Positions 6,425 to 15,489 of a DNA stretch of 44,624 bases are shown here, in pieces. Position numbers and translations under genes: made by a program. Every line of letters starts with the position of its first letter. Positions within the stretch are counted from its first letter, which is position 1. This DNA is from an uncultured Cryomorphaceae bacterium (GTDB lineage Bacteria > Bacteroidota > Bacteroidia > Flavobacteriales_G > Salibacteraceae). A model generated the notes under the pieces. The model worked only from the letters and a program-made list of their open reading frames with translations. It did not search any database and was not told where the DNA came from. The stretch spans positions 1-44,624 of the forward strand of contig CAJXMT010000003.1 of NCBI GenBank assembly GCA_913056155.1, given 5' to 3'.

Positions 6425-7549
6425 ATGCGTAATTTTAAATCCGGATTAGAAATCAATCAGGGCAGTTATAAGAGTTTTCAACCCAATCCTATTTTGAGAG
6501 ACTGGGAGCTCCATGACATGCAATTGCTACAGCTCCTGAGTAAAGCAGATCGCATATTGGGCCGTTTGGATATGTATTCTGAATATGTGGACATCGACCA
6601 ATACATCCGCATGCACATTGCAAAAGAGGCTACAAAGAGTAGTGAAATCGAAGGTACACAAACCAACATGCAGGAAATATTCTTAGAAAAAGAAGAGGTT
6701 AAAAAAGAGAAGCGAGATGATTGGGAAGAAGTACAAAACTATATTGACGCCATGAATAACGCCGTTCAACAACTTCATACACTCCCATTTTCATCGCGAT
6801 TGATAAAACAAACACACAAAATATTGTTGCAGGGTGTGCGCGGCAAGCACAAACAACCGGGTGAGTTTCGCAACAGCCAAAATTGGATAGGCGGTTCAAG
6901 TATATCTGATGCCGTTTTTATACCTCCTGCACATCATACCGTTGCCGAGCTGATGTCTGACCTCGAAAAATTCGCAAACGACAGAACAGTACCCATTCCC
7001 GATTTAATCAAGATTGGAATAATACACTATCAATTTGAAACCATTCACCCCTTTTTAGACGGGAACGGAAGAGTAGGGCGCTTATTAATTACCCTCTATT
7101 TGGTTGATTGCGGAATTCTCAAAAAGCCCGTACTGTATTTATCTGATTTTTTTGAACGCAATCGCACCCTGTATTACGACAATTTGATGCGAGCACGAAC
7201 ACATAACGACATCACACAATGGTTGAAATTCTTCCTCACCGGTGTCATTGAAATTGCCGGTAAAGGCGTTGAAACTTTTAACGGTATCCTGCAGCTCAAA
7301 CAAGAGCTCGAGCTAAAAACCACCTCGTTGGGAACACGCGCCGCAGATGCTCAAAAGATCATAAACTACCTCTATAACAGACCTATAATTGAAATAAATA
7401 AAACCATTGCCATCACCGGGAAATCAAAAGCAACGGCATACAAACTCATTGAAGAACTGGAAAAACTGGACATCATCAAAGAAATATCCGGCGGAAAAAG
7501 AAACCGCCTCTATATGTTCCACGACTACATGAATTTATTCAAGAGTTAA
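6425..7549 (+). CDS. Fic-family AMP-transferase with winged helix
   Basis: A 374-residue Fic protein. The N-terminal region (about 1-100) carries the auto-inhibitory motif S72-xxx-E76-G77 (SSEIEG), which marks a class II Fic protein that blocks its own ATP site. The catalytic core is HPFLDGNGRVGR (208-219), with the invariant His208 and the anion-binding loop intact. So it should be able to transfer AMP, or a related nucleotide group, to a target protein once inhibition is relieved. The last 60 residues, KIINYLYNRPIIEINKTIAI and following, look like a winged helix that binds DNA. It is monocistronic, with clustered operator-like repeats in front. The target is unknown; it may act in stress response or in a toxin-like role. 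Confidence 0.92.
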   Translation: MRNFKSGLEINQGSYKSFQPNPILRDWELHDMQLLQLLSKADRILGRLDMYSEYVDIDQYIRMHIAKEATKSSEIEGTQTNMQEIFLEKEEVKKEKRDDWEEVQNYIDAMNNAVQQLHTLPFSSRLIKQTHKILLQGVRGKHKQPGEFRNSQNWIGGSSISDAVFIPPAHHTVAELMSDLEKFANDRTVPIPDLIKIGIIHYQFETIHPFLDGNGRVGRLLITLYLVDCGILKKPVLYLSDFFERNRTLYYDNLMRARTHNDITQWLKFFLTGVIEIAGKGVETFNGILQLKQELELKTTSLGTRAADAQKIINYLYNRPIIEINKTIAITGKSKATAYKLIEELEKLDIIKEISGGKRNRLYMFHDYMNLFKS

Positions 7550-7726
7550 TCAAAAAGGAGTTTGAAAGGTTGACCATCATATTTTGGGGAGCGGCCTTTA
7601 ATCTTTTTTTTCAGAACCGTAAACACCTCACTGTACGGGGTCATAGTTTTGCGGGGCAATGAGTGAGAAGCCTGTAAACGAATTAATTTTCTATTTTCGC
7701 AAAACACGATTGAAAAAACCACCGAT
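7550..7726. other. Gap with possible gene remnant and promoter
   Basis: The minus strand holds a short open stretch ending KYDGQPFKLLFD and a stop at 7546, just past the fic stop. It looks protein-like but has no start signal and crosses the promoter of the next operon, so it may be a remnant. A -7-like TATTTTCG sits at 7692-7699 (+). Confidence 0.4.
7692..7699 (+). promoter_or_regulatory. Putative -7 box of the Xre/RES operon
   Basis: TATTTTCG, one base from TAnnTTTG, 27 bases before the ATG at 7727. No -33 match is seen at the expected distance. Confidence 0.5.
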
Positions 7727-7963
7727 ATGCAACACCACAACCTCGCTCAAAAAACGGGTTTAAGCGAACCCACCCTGCACAAAATCCTCAAAGGCGGTGC
7801 CGACCTTAAACTCTCCACAATCGGGAAAATTGAAAAGGCGTTGGGTGTGGAATTGGTGAAGGTTACGGGGTGTGAGGGGTGTGAGGAGGAGTTGAATAAA
7901 ATAAGAATTATCAAACTAACTACACCAAGGGAAAACCTTAAAAAACAAGATCATGACTATTGA
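7727..7963 (+). CDS. Short Xre-type HTH protein, putative antitoxin
   Basis: A 78-residue protein whose first 45 residues form most of an Xre/Cro helix-turn-helix: NLAQKTGLSEPTLHKILKGG, then DLKLSTIGKIEKALGVELVKV. Helix 1 seems short or missing. An upstream in-frame extension has no ATG and would run through the promoter box, so the ATG at 7727 stands. The tail (about 50-78) is charged and contains CEGCEEE. Its stop overlaps the next start by 11 bases, so the two are coupled. In Xre/RES modules the Xre partner neutralises the toxin and represses the operon, but it usually carries a DUF2384 domain, which is absent here. The antitoxin role is therefore inferred from position. Confidence 0.7.
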   Translation: MQHHNLAQKTGLSEPTLHKILKGGADLKLSTIGKIEKALGVELVKVTGCEGCEEELNKIRIIKLTTPRENLKKQDHDY

Positions 7964-8897
7964 AGAAAATCGAAAAGAGTTATTGAATTTACTAAGATCT
8001 TTCAACTGCGAGATAAAGGACGATAAGGCTAGACTTAATAGCCTTATACCGGCTTTATCAGGACTAAAAATAGTTCAGTATAAAATCCCAAAGGGAATGT
8101 CAATTTATCGAGCACGGCCGCATAAAACGAGAAATGAAGTGTTTTCTTTTGAAGATCAAATATCTTACAGACGCGATTACTTCAATATTGATATATTGGG
8201 CAGGTGTAATATACAGCAGTCATCAAAATTTTACGGTGCTGTTACTTCAACTGAAATTAAACACGGCTGGATGCCGGCAATTGTTGAAACCTCAAAGTTA
8301 TACAGAGATGGCAAAGATGGATATGAACTGTATTCCATTGGAAAATGGAAAGCAAAAGAAGATTTATACTTATACGCAATAAAACCACCAAAACACAAAA
8401 GCAATGCGAGTGACTTAAGCAAAGAGCTTTATGGTTTGTATGAAGACAAAAAGCCTGAACCAATAGAGAATGAAATTTTTGAACAATTAGGAAAAGAATT
8501 TTCGAAAAACGTGCCTTCAGATCAAAATGAGCAGTATTATCTTTCAGCATGTTTATCAGAAGCAATTCTCAATGGATCGCAAATCGGAATATTATATCCA
8601 TCTGTACAGGTTGAGAGTAAATCCTACAACATAGTGATGAATCCGGATAAGTTTGATAGATATTTTGAAATTGACAAAGTCATGGTTAGTGAACTCTTTA
8701 AAGTCAAAAAAGAAGTTCTCGTTAGGAATTCCGATATCTGTTTAAATGCTAAATCTCAACCTTTTCAGTTTTATCGAGTTGAAGAACGTGAATATCAACC
8801 CGATGATGCTGTTAAAAATCGACTCTTTAAAAACGGCATTAGCAAAGGTGACATTGATTGGGTCTTTAATGAGAGGAAAAAATTTTTGGGCAAGTAG
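7953..8897 (+). CDS. RES-domain protein, putative NAD-degrading toxin
   Basis: A 314-residue protein with a RES domain, named after its Arg, Glu and Ser. The candidate residues are in IYRARP (R53/R55), in YLSACLSEAIL (E203) and in GILYPSV (S217). RES toxins of the MbcT/NatT/Res type destroy NAD+ in the cell and are held in check by an Xre partner, which fits the gene coupled in front. The protein is longer than minimal RES toxins (about 150-230 residues). It has an N-terminal helical extension of about 45 residues and a C-terminal part with FQFYRVEEREYQ. That suggests a larger, two-part architecture. It lies in the accessory region beside the broken restriction gene. Confidence 0.8.
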   Translation: MTIEENRKELLNLLRSFNCEIKDDKARLNSLIPALSGLKIVQYKIPKGMSIYRARPHKTRNEVFSFEDQISYRRDYFNIDILGRCNIQQSSKFYGAVTSTEIKHGWMPAIVETSKLYRDGKDGYELYSIGKWKAKEDLYLYAIKPPKHKSNASDLSKELYGLYEDKKPEPIENEIFEQLGKEFSKNVPSDQNEQYYLSACLSEAILNGSQIGILYPSVQVESKSYNIVMNPDKFDRYFEIDKVMVSELFKVKKEVLVRNSDICLNAKSQPFQFYRVEEREYQPDDAVKNRLFKNGISKGDIDWVFNERKKFLGK

Positions 8898-8900
8898 TTA

Positions 8901-8916
8901 GTTTTTGCGCAAAAAC
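8901..8916. repeat. 16-bp perfect palindrome
   Basis: GTTTTTGCGCAAAAAC, 3 bases after the RES stop. It could be an operator or a weak terminator. Confidence 0.5.
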
Positions 8917-8960
8917 ACCCACAACAGATATTAACCGCCGGCTAAAATATTCGAATTCCC

Positions 8961-8968
8961 TACATTTG
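8961..8968 (+). promoter_or_regulatory. Putative -7 box of the restriction-modification gene
   Basis: TACATTTG, an exact TAnnTTTG match, 43 bases before the ATG at 9012. Confidence 0.55.
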
Positions 8969-9011
8969 TCCTCAACCAAAAACCTAACCCCAATCAAAAC
9001 AACCTAACGCA

Positions 9012-12000
9012 ATGAAGCAACTTGAAGCACTTATTTCCAAGGTAAGCCCCGATACGATACAAGACTTCTTTAAAAGTAAAATAAGCAGCTTTCGCCCGAT
9101 TGACGAAAATTTTGATCATCTACTTACAGATACCGAAAGCGAACGGTTTTCAGAATTGCAAAAACTCGGTGAAGCCGAGCTCCCTCAAGCTGATGAGCTC
9201 TTGGTTTTCGGTTGCAAAATGAACGGCCGCATTACCGAGCGCAGTGCCAAAAAAATGCAATACACCGCTGCCAAAAAATGCTCAAGGAAAATTTTAAAGA
9301 TGCGGCCATCGGGGTTATTTACGATGAAGCGGGCAACTTTAGGTTCTCACTCGTACGCCGAAAATACGGTAATGAAGACACCGACTATACCACCTGGAAA
9401 CGCTACACTTATTTTGTAGAGCCGCATGCGTTCAATAAAACATTTAAAAAACGTGTTGGCGGTTGCTTGTTTAGTGATTTAGACGAAATTCAAGAATCGT
9501 TCAGCGTTGAAAAGCTGTCTAAACAGTTTTATAAAGAACTCAGCAATTGGTATTTTGCTTCACTCGATAAAGTGGAATTCCCCAACGAGCGTAACGAAAA
9601 TGAATACACGCTTAAAGCCAACTCCATGATCAGGCTGGTGACACGCCTCATGTTTGCTTGGTTTATGAAACAAAAGGGGCTTATCCCCAAGGAGCTTTTT
9701 GACCAAAACGAAATGCAAAGCCTGCTCAACTACAAAGACAAAACAGGCAGCACTTATTACAAAGCTATTTTACAAAACCTCTTTTTCGCTACGCTTAACA
9801 CACCCGTCAACAACGGTCGCAAATGGGTAAAGGATCAGTACGGCTCACAACAGTATTATCGCTGTAAACGATTTATCAATAATGAAAACCGCTTTATGGA
9901 ACTCATGCGCGATATCCCTTTTCTCAACGGCGGGCTCTTTGAAAATTTAGATATTGTCCAAACTGAGGATAAAGAAAAAGGCCTTGAAAAAAAGGATATT
10001 CGAGTAGATTGTTTTTCCGATAATCCCAAAAACGAAACGCGATTAAAAGTCCCCGATTTTCTCTTTTTCGGTACCCGAAGAGCCGACATCACAGAGTATT
10101 TGCCCGATGAAAAGTACAACAATATTGAAGTAAAGGGCATTATTGATTTGCTCAGTCAATACGAATTTACCATTGATGAAAATACGGCTGATGATATGGA
10201 AGTGGCACTCGACCCCGAATTACTGGGTCCCGTATTTGAAAACCTCTTGGCAAGTTACAATCCCGAAACCCAAAACACGGCTCGTAAAGAATCCGGATCG
10301 TTTTACACCCCGCGCCCCGTTGTGGATTATATGGTGAAAGAATCACTGGCTTACTACATCAGTGAAACCACTGAAATTGATAGTAATACAATACCGCCGT
10401 AAATCTTTTTGATGAAGAAGAACCCCTTTCACTGTCAGAACCGGAAAAAGAAAAAGTCGTTCGGGTTCTGAGTGAAATAAAAATTTTAGACCCCGCTTGC
10501 GGTTCCGGTGCGTTCCCCATGGGATGCCTGCAACAAATGGTAAAACTGCTAAACCGGTTAGATCCCGACAACCGCTTTTGGAAAGCCACGCAAATTAACA
10601 AACTCAAAGAGGAGCTTAATAAAACCATTGAGCAAAGCGATTACGAAGAACTGGAAAACAACATAAAAAGCGTTTTTGATAATCAACTCAATGATCCCGA
10701 TTACGCCCGTAAACTTTTCCTTATTCAAAACTGCCTTTACGGTGCCGATATACAGCCCATTGCGATGCAAATCACCAAATTGCGGTTTTTCATTTCGCTG
10801 TTGGTAGATCAGGAAAATGACCCGCAAAAAGAAAATTACGGCATATTGGCACTGCCCAATTTAGAGACCAAATTCATCGCCGCAAACTCACTTATTCAAC
10901 TGGATAAGCAGCAAAACAGCAAGCACAAAACATTTTTTGTTACGAGCGAAGAAGTTGAAAACAAGAAAAAAGAACTGGAAGGTGTTCGTGAAAAATACTT
11001 TAAAGCGCGTACTCAACGCACTAAGCGAAAATACCGCGCAAAAGACAAAAAACTGCGCAATGAAATTGCCGATTTGCTTGGAGACCTCGGTTTTGAAAAC
11101 AAAGCAGCTCAGCAAATCGCCGAGTGGAATCCGTTTAACCCCGACTCTAAAAGTGATTGGTTTAATGCAGAGTGGATGTTTGGCACACGTGAATTTGATA
11201 TCGTGATTGGGAATCCGCCATACATTCAATTGCAAAAAGCGTTGCCCGGTAAAAACATCAAATACGCCGATGTGTATAAAGATCAAGACTACGCTACATT
11301 TGAACGAACCGGCGATATTTACAGCTTGTTTTACGAAATGGGTTTGGAGATCACTTCTCCCAAAGGCGTTTTGAGTTACATTACTTCAAATAAGTGGATG
11401 CGTGCCAAATACGGAAAATCGTTACGTAACTATTTTGCAGATAAAAAACCGCTCAAACTCATTGATTTGGGCCCCGGCATTTTTGATTCCGCAACGGTGG
11501 ATACCAATATTCTTTTTGTACGTAACCAAAAGTCCCGCTCCCAAGAATTAAAAGCCGTTGCCCTGGAAAGCAAAGCACAAATGGAACAGCCCAAGTTGCT
11601 CAAATTCGGAGCCGTAAGCAACCCCGGTGAAAACAACTGGATCATTCTCAATCCGCAAGAACAAGCCATAAAAGAAAAGATTGAACGTATTGGAAAGCCA
11701 TTAAAGAAATGGGATGTAACGATTAATCGCGGAATTTTAACCGGTTATAACAAAGCCTTTATTGTTGATGGCAACACCAAAGACGAACTTATTAAGCAGG
11801 ATCCTAAATCGGCCGAGTTGCTCAAACCCATTTTACGCGGCCGCGATATCAAACGCTATAAAGCCGAGTTTGCCGATTTGTGGTTGATAGCAACATTTCC
11901 TGCGATGAACATTAATATTGATGACTATCCGGCTATCAAAAACTTTTTGTTGCAATTTGGAAAGAAATTAAATCAAACGGGAGAGACATACAAAGATGAA

Positions 12001-12555
12001 TCAGGTAAAAAAATTAAATCAAGAAAGAAAACAGGGAATAAATGGTTTGAAACTCAAGATCAAATAGGGTATTGGAAAGATTTTGAGAAAGATAAAGTCG
12101 TTTGGAAACGAATCGGGTCAATTATTCGATTTTCAAATTCCACCGAAGGAGAGTATAGCCTTGACAGTACTGTCTTAATGACAGGAGAAAAAATGAAATA
12201 TTTAACCGCTTTATTAAATTCAAAACTTTTTATTTGTGAATTGATCTTGAACTCACCCAAAACAGGAACCGGCGATGTGATTATAAGTGTTCAGGCTTTA
12301 ACTCCGCTTTTGTTGCATTACCCTGACGAGGAAGTTGAAAACAAGTTTGCCGATAAGGTTACTGAGATTTTAAAAATGAAAGAACTCGGCGAAGATACCG
12401 AGGAATTAGAGCACCAAATTGATCTTATGGTGTACAAATTGTACGATTTAACCTATGAGCAAGCCCGTTTAATCGACCCCGATTTGGAAAAAGAAGATTT
12501 TGACGCTGTTCAATTAGATTCAAAACAACAAAAAGGCACTGATTCAGTATCTTAG
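9012..12555 (+). pseudogene. Eco57I-like type IIG restriction-methylase, frameshifted twice
   Basis: A large restriction-modification gene read in three successive frames: 9012 to about 9278, about 9279 to 10385, then about 10388 to 12555. Each step equals the loss of one base. The first is at an A6 run (9273-9278), where A7 would restore the frame. The second falls between the TAA at about 10384 and 10402. Adding one base at each site gives one frame of 1,181 codons, a normal length for the family. In order: an N-terminal region of unknown fold (possible nuclease part), a helical region, the methylase SAM motif DPACGSGAF (about 10489-10515), the adenine-methylase motif NPPY in IVIGNPPYIQ, and a C-terminal target-recognition part with RGRDIKRY. 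It would cut and methylate adenine in DNA. As sequenced, no full protein is made unless frameshifting occurs or the bases are sequencing errors. Confidence 0.85.
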
Positions 12556-12583
12556 TAAAGTATAAAAGAATTTACTACCTTTG
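12552..12583 (+). promoter_or_regulatory. Promoter of the AbiEi-like gene
   Basis: TTAG at 12552-12555, a 20-base spacer, and an exact -7 match TACCTTTG at 12576-12583. Confidence 0.6.
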
Positions 12584-12591
12584 CCGTTCAT

Positions 12592-12628
12592 GTAACGATA
12601 GACCCCAATATTTAGGGTCTATTGCAAC
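12592..12628 (+). promoter_or_regulatory. Inverted-repeat operator before the AbiEi-like gene
   Basis: GTAACGATAGACCC (12592-12605) and GGGTCTATTGCAAC (12615-12628) are inverted with 11 of 14 matching bases; the inner 8 bp are perfect. It lies just downstream of the -7 box. AbiEi antitoxins are known to repress their own operon by binding inverted repeats, so this is the likely operator. A closely related, perfect copy is at 14297-14333. Confidence 0.7.
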
Positions 12629-12638
12629 ATAAAAGGTA

Positions 12639-13442
12639 ATGGCTAAAAGTACGTACATATCAGAACACTTAACCGAGAAGCAAATAGCGCTCCTCAAATA
12701 TTTGGATGATTATGAAATTCTATACTTCAAATTAAGTGACTTAGTTTCTCGTTTACCGAAAAGCCAAATTCACAATGTGAATGAGTTGGTAGAGAATCTA
12801 TACCAAAAAGGCTTACTTAATCGCATTGAGCGCGGTGTTTATGCAAAATCCACATACAACAACATCCATGCGCTCGCTACCTTTTTCAATAAAAACAGCA
12901 CGATCGCTTATTGGTCCGCACTGCACCTGCACGGCCTAACCGAGCGTTTTCCCAATACCGTTTTTGTAAAAACCACCAACCGCAAGCGAAATACCGAAAT
13001 ATTGGGTGTTCCTGTAAAATTTGTCACCGTAAAAGAAAACAAACAACTCGGCATCATAAAAGAAGGGTACGGCGATGATGCGTTTAACCTTACCGATGTG
13101 GAAATGACCATTGTGGATTGTTTTGACCAACCTCGCTATGCCGGGGATTTTGAAGATTTGATAAGTGCTTTTGCTCAAGCCCGGCTCACCAACAGGAGGT
13201 TAATTGAATATACCAAAGCGTATCAAAACACAGCACTCACCAAACGATTGGGTTATTTAGCCGAATTATTTCATACTGAAGCCTTACATTCGTTCATTCA
13301 ATACGCGCAAAAACAAGTCAATAACAAATACAATTTAATTGATGCCGGAGGAATTGAAGAAGGCCAATTTGTGAGCCGCTGGAAAATACGTTTAAACGTA
13401 AGCGAAGAAAAGATTTTGGAAATGGCACAAAACCCCTACTAA
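12639..13442 (+). CDS. AbiEi-family type IV antitoxin-like regulator
   Basis: A 267-residue protein with the two parts expected of AbiEi. An N-terminal winged helix (about 10-70, LTEKQIALLKYLDDYEILYF to GLLNRIERGVYA) binds DNA. The AbiEi core follows, with STIAYWSALHLHGLTERFP and LTDVEMTIVDCFDQPRYAG. In classic AbiE systems this protein represses the operon and counters the nucleotidyltransferase toxin AbiEii, encoded right after it. Here the next gene, 127 bases on, is not a recognisable AbiEii. The antitoxin is therefore orphan, or partnered with the unknown protein at 13570. The promoter and an inverted-repeat operator precede it. Confidence 0.85.
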   Translation: MAKSTYISEHLTEKQIALLKYLDDYEILYFKLSDLVSRLPKSQIHNVNELVENLYQKGLLNRIERGVYAKSTYNNIHALATFFNKNSTIAYWSALHLHGLTERFPNTVFVKTTNRKRNTEILGVPVKFVTVKENKQLGIIKEGYGDDAFNLTDVEMTIVDCFDQPRYAGDFEDLISAFAQARLTNRRLIEYTKAYQNTALTKRLGYLAELFHTEALHSFIQYAQKQVNNKYNLIDAGGIEEGQFVSRWKIRLNVSEEKILEMAQNPY

Positions 13443-13569
13443 ATGATTGTTCAACACTAAATTCGATAAAAATCAAAAAGAAGAAACGATTATTGCTGTG
13501 GAGAACAGGCAAGCATAAAACTCAAATTAAATTTATTATCATTGTACCTTAATTGCAAATTGATTTGCC

Positions 13570-14181
13570 ATGAAAACCTATAAAATTCAATACTCGAAAG
13601 GTCACTTAGTAGATGTTGAAACCAATAAACGAATACTGCTTAAACGAGGCGGTGAGTTTACGCTTTTGGGAGATGATGATCAATTCGAAGAAGTTGACAA
13701 GCTCAACGTTCCTCTAAAAAGCAAGAACGCGATAGAAAAATACCAAAGTTTGACCAATAAATATGAGTATATCGAGAAAATATGCTCTGCCGGTTCCCGA
13801 TTGGTATATCGAGTTGGTATTAAAAAAAAAACTTCTGAAGATAAAAACAATTATTTTTTGTTCGATGCAATCCTCGAAGAGGATTTATACCTCAAATCAA
13901 ACGACGGGAAAAACCCGTCATTGTGTGATTGCCTCTGCTACTCGAAAGAGTGTTTAGAAGGAGACTTGCAAATGATTGAACCCGTTTACGGTAATTCATT
14001 AAATAATTTGTACAGCAATTTGGTCGCCTTCTATTTCCCTCTCCAACGCTCGGGAGCTTGTAATGCATTTGATACTTTTTATATAGCGAATGATGAAGAC
14101 TTAAATTTGGAAAACTTAAAAAATAAATCACATCTTTCTCTGCGCAAAATGCGCAGTCAAATAATTGAGAAATATAAATAG
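13570..14181 (+). CDS. Unknown 203-residue protein next to AbiEi
   Basis: Unrecognised. Soluble, with no signal peptide or membrane segment. Visible features are an N-terminal beta-rich part (MKTYKIQYSKGHLVDVETNKRI), a basic stretch VGIKKKTSEDKNN, a Cys-rich stretch SLCDCLCYSKEC (about 117-128), and a charged C-terminus KSHLSLRKMRSQIIEKYK. No nucleotidyltransferase GS-x9-DxD motif is seen, so it is not an ordinary AbiEii. It follows the AbiEi gene on the same strand at 127 bases and is followed by a second copy of the AbiEi-type operator. A link to that system is possible but unproven. Confidence 0.6.
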   Translation: MKTYKIQYSKGHLVDVETNKRILLKRGGEFTLLGDDDQFEEVDKLNVPLKSKNAIEKYQSLTNKYEYIEKICSAGSRLVYRVGIKKKTSEDKNNYFLFDAILEEDLYLKSNDGKNPSLCDCLCYSKECLEGDLQMIEPVYGNSLNNLYSNLVAFYFPLQRSGACNAFDTFYIANDEDLNLENLKNKSHLSLRKMRSQIIEKYK

Positions 14182-14262
14182 TCTTAGAACGTACCGGCAA
14201 GTATTTAATTCAAACTACTTTACCCATCTCCAACCACTTCTGCACTTTCAATTATTCCTAAC
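14182..14262. other. Short gap before orphan operator
   Basis: No feature seen apart from the promoter-like sequence that starts at 14263. Confidence 0.4.
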
Positions 14263-14333
14263 AGTAAAGCGAATTTACAAGCTCTTTACCTTTCACGTAA
14301 CGAAAAGACCTAAAAATTGAGTCTTTTCGTTAC
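14263..14333 (+). promoter_or_regulatory. Orphan copy of the abiEi promoter-operator
   Basis: AGTAAAG (14263-14269), a -7-like TACCTTTC (14287-14294) and a perfect inverted repeat GTAACGAAAAGAC / GTCTTTTCGTTAC (14297-14309, 14321-14333) repeat the order and sequence of the abiEi control region at 12554-12628. No gene follows on this strand: 14334-14436 has no open frame of note. It is probably the remains of a second abiEi-type locus, or a live operator for a small RNA. The palindrome could also act as a hairpin terminator for 13570. Confidence 0.65.
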
Positions 14334-14436
14334 ACAAAAAGCCGGAATCAATCAAGGTGATAACCGGGAACAGAAGGCGCTTTTACAACTCAAACCCGTC
14401 GATAATTCCAAATGTGTTTTTTGCCAAAACTACGGG

Positions 14437-15285
14437 TTATTTTGAAGTTCTTTTTTCAAAAGCACTTTCAAATAAGTGAATGGTGTGCGTAGTTTTATAC
14501 ACTTCATTTTGGATACTTTTTACCACCTTTTTCACTTTTTTGCGCCTTCGTTTCGGCACGTACCTAAAAGTGAGGTTTTTCTCGGGTAAACCGCTAATTT
14601 CAGCCGTAATATAGGTGGGACCTTCCATTTTTTCTCCGCTTTTCAATACTTTTACGGTATCCTTATTTTGATAGATGAACGTCACCTCTATTTTAAATCG
14701 CGTGTGATTGATTACGGTGAGGTAATTTTGATGTATTCCGGCACAGTGCACTACTTCCTTTTTGGACGGTATGGGTGTAGGCTTTTCAGTTTCTTTTTTT
14801 CGGTGCGTTTCACGCTGTTTTTTTGGGCCCGGGGGCGAATCGGGCCCGGGCACAACATACGGACTCCGCCTCAGAGGATCATGAACTTCCTTTTTTTCTG
14901 ATATTTTTTCACCTTGATCATTAAAAACTGTAAGTTTACTTAACCACTGTATACCCCCGTCGGGATGGGATGAAAAATCGGCGCGGTGAACCATTCCGTT
15001 TTCGTGATGCGTGAAGTTCACACCCGCAGATCCGGACATCCTCCTCGTTTCCTCTTCATAAATAACTTCACCCTTGAAGTTATAGGCACGCGCTTTACCC
15101 GTCAATTTTGCCTCGTCTATGTAGGAAATAGTAGAAACAGAACCACTTGGAAAATAGTGAATATGCAAAGTGTCTTTTTGTGCTTGTAATTCAACGGCCC
15201 AAACCAATACAAATACAACCGGATAAATAAACTTACACCTCAACAATTTATCGCCAACTTTTAAAATAAACTTTCTTTTTATCAT
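14437..15285 (-). CDS. Secreted protein with a MORN/YwqK-like segment, unknown
   Basis: A 282-residue exported protein. After a basic N-region, the segment FIYPVVFVLVWAVELQAQ is a signal peptide. The first part of the mature chain (about 40-90) has a YFPSGSVSTISYIDEAKLTGKA-type segment, like the YwqK/MORN-like repeats in the longer gene at 21907. The middle is a proline- and Lys/Glu-rich linker (GPDSPPGPKKQRETHRKKE). The C-terminal domain has ISGLPEKNLTFRYVPKRRRKKVKKVV and is very basic. It is probably periplasmic or surface-bound. No close family is recognised. It is monocistronic, divergent from the flippase gene. Confidence 0.65.
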   Translation of the reverse strand: MIKRKFILKVGDKLLRCKFIYPVVFVLVWAVELQAQKDTLHIHYFPSGSVSTISYIDEAKLTGKARAYNFKGEVIYEEETRRMSGSAGVNFTHHENGMVHRADFSSHPDGGIQWLSKLTVFNDQGEKISEKKEVHDPLRRSPYVVPGPDSPPGPKKQRETHRKKETEKPTPIPSKKEVVHCAGIHQNYLTVINHTRFKIEVTFIYQNKDTVKVLKSGEKMEGPTYITAEISGLPEKNLTFRYVPKRRRKKVKKVVKSIQNEVYKTTHTIHLFESAFEKRTSK

Positions 15286-15460
15286 ATTATGCTCTGATTT
15301 ACAGATTTCTATATCTTACAATATACCACCAAACATTTCGCTTTTCAAGTGTTTTCCTCTTATGCCGAAAAACGTCGCTTTAAACCTTCAAAATTGTTGC
15401 TTAAGGAATTAGAAGCATTAGCATCACCTATATACAAAATATCTGCCATACTATTGTATC
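15286..15460. other. Gap with decayed coding traces
   Basis: No intact gene. On the + strand the frame just before 15461 reads GIRSISITYIQNICHTIVS, continuing into PIRVEGLR and a stop, with an in-frame stop not far upstream. This matches the remnant at 3024-3182 in its last residues. Confidence 0.4.
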
Positions 15461-15489
15461 ACCAATAAGGGTAGAAGGTTTAAGGTAGA
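15461..15489 (+). repeat. 29-base repeat, copy B
   Basis: Exact inverted copy of 3023-3051. Similarity extends a further 16 bases on the left side (CAATA and TA-GGC positions shared), and on the right into a hairpin of different stem sequence. Confidence 0.9.

Noticed and set aside
7546-7740. Minus-strand frame between fic and the Xre gene
   Set aside because: It would cross the promoter and the start of the Xre gene. At most the last 30 codons look protein-like, so I describe it only as a possible remnant.
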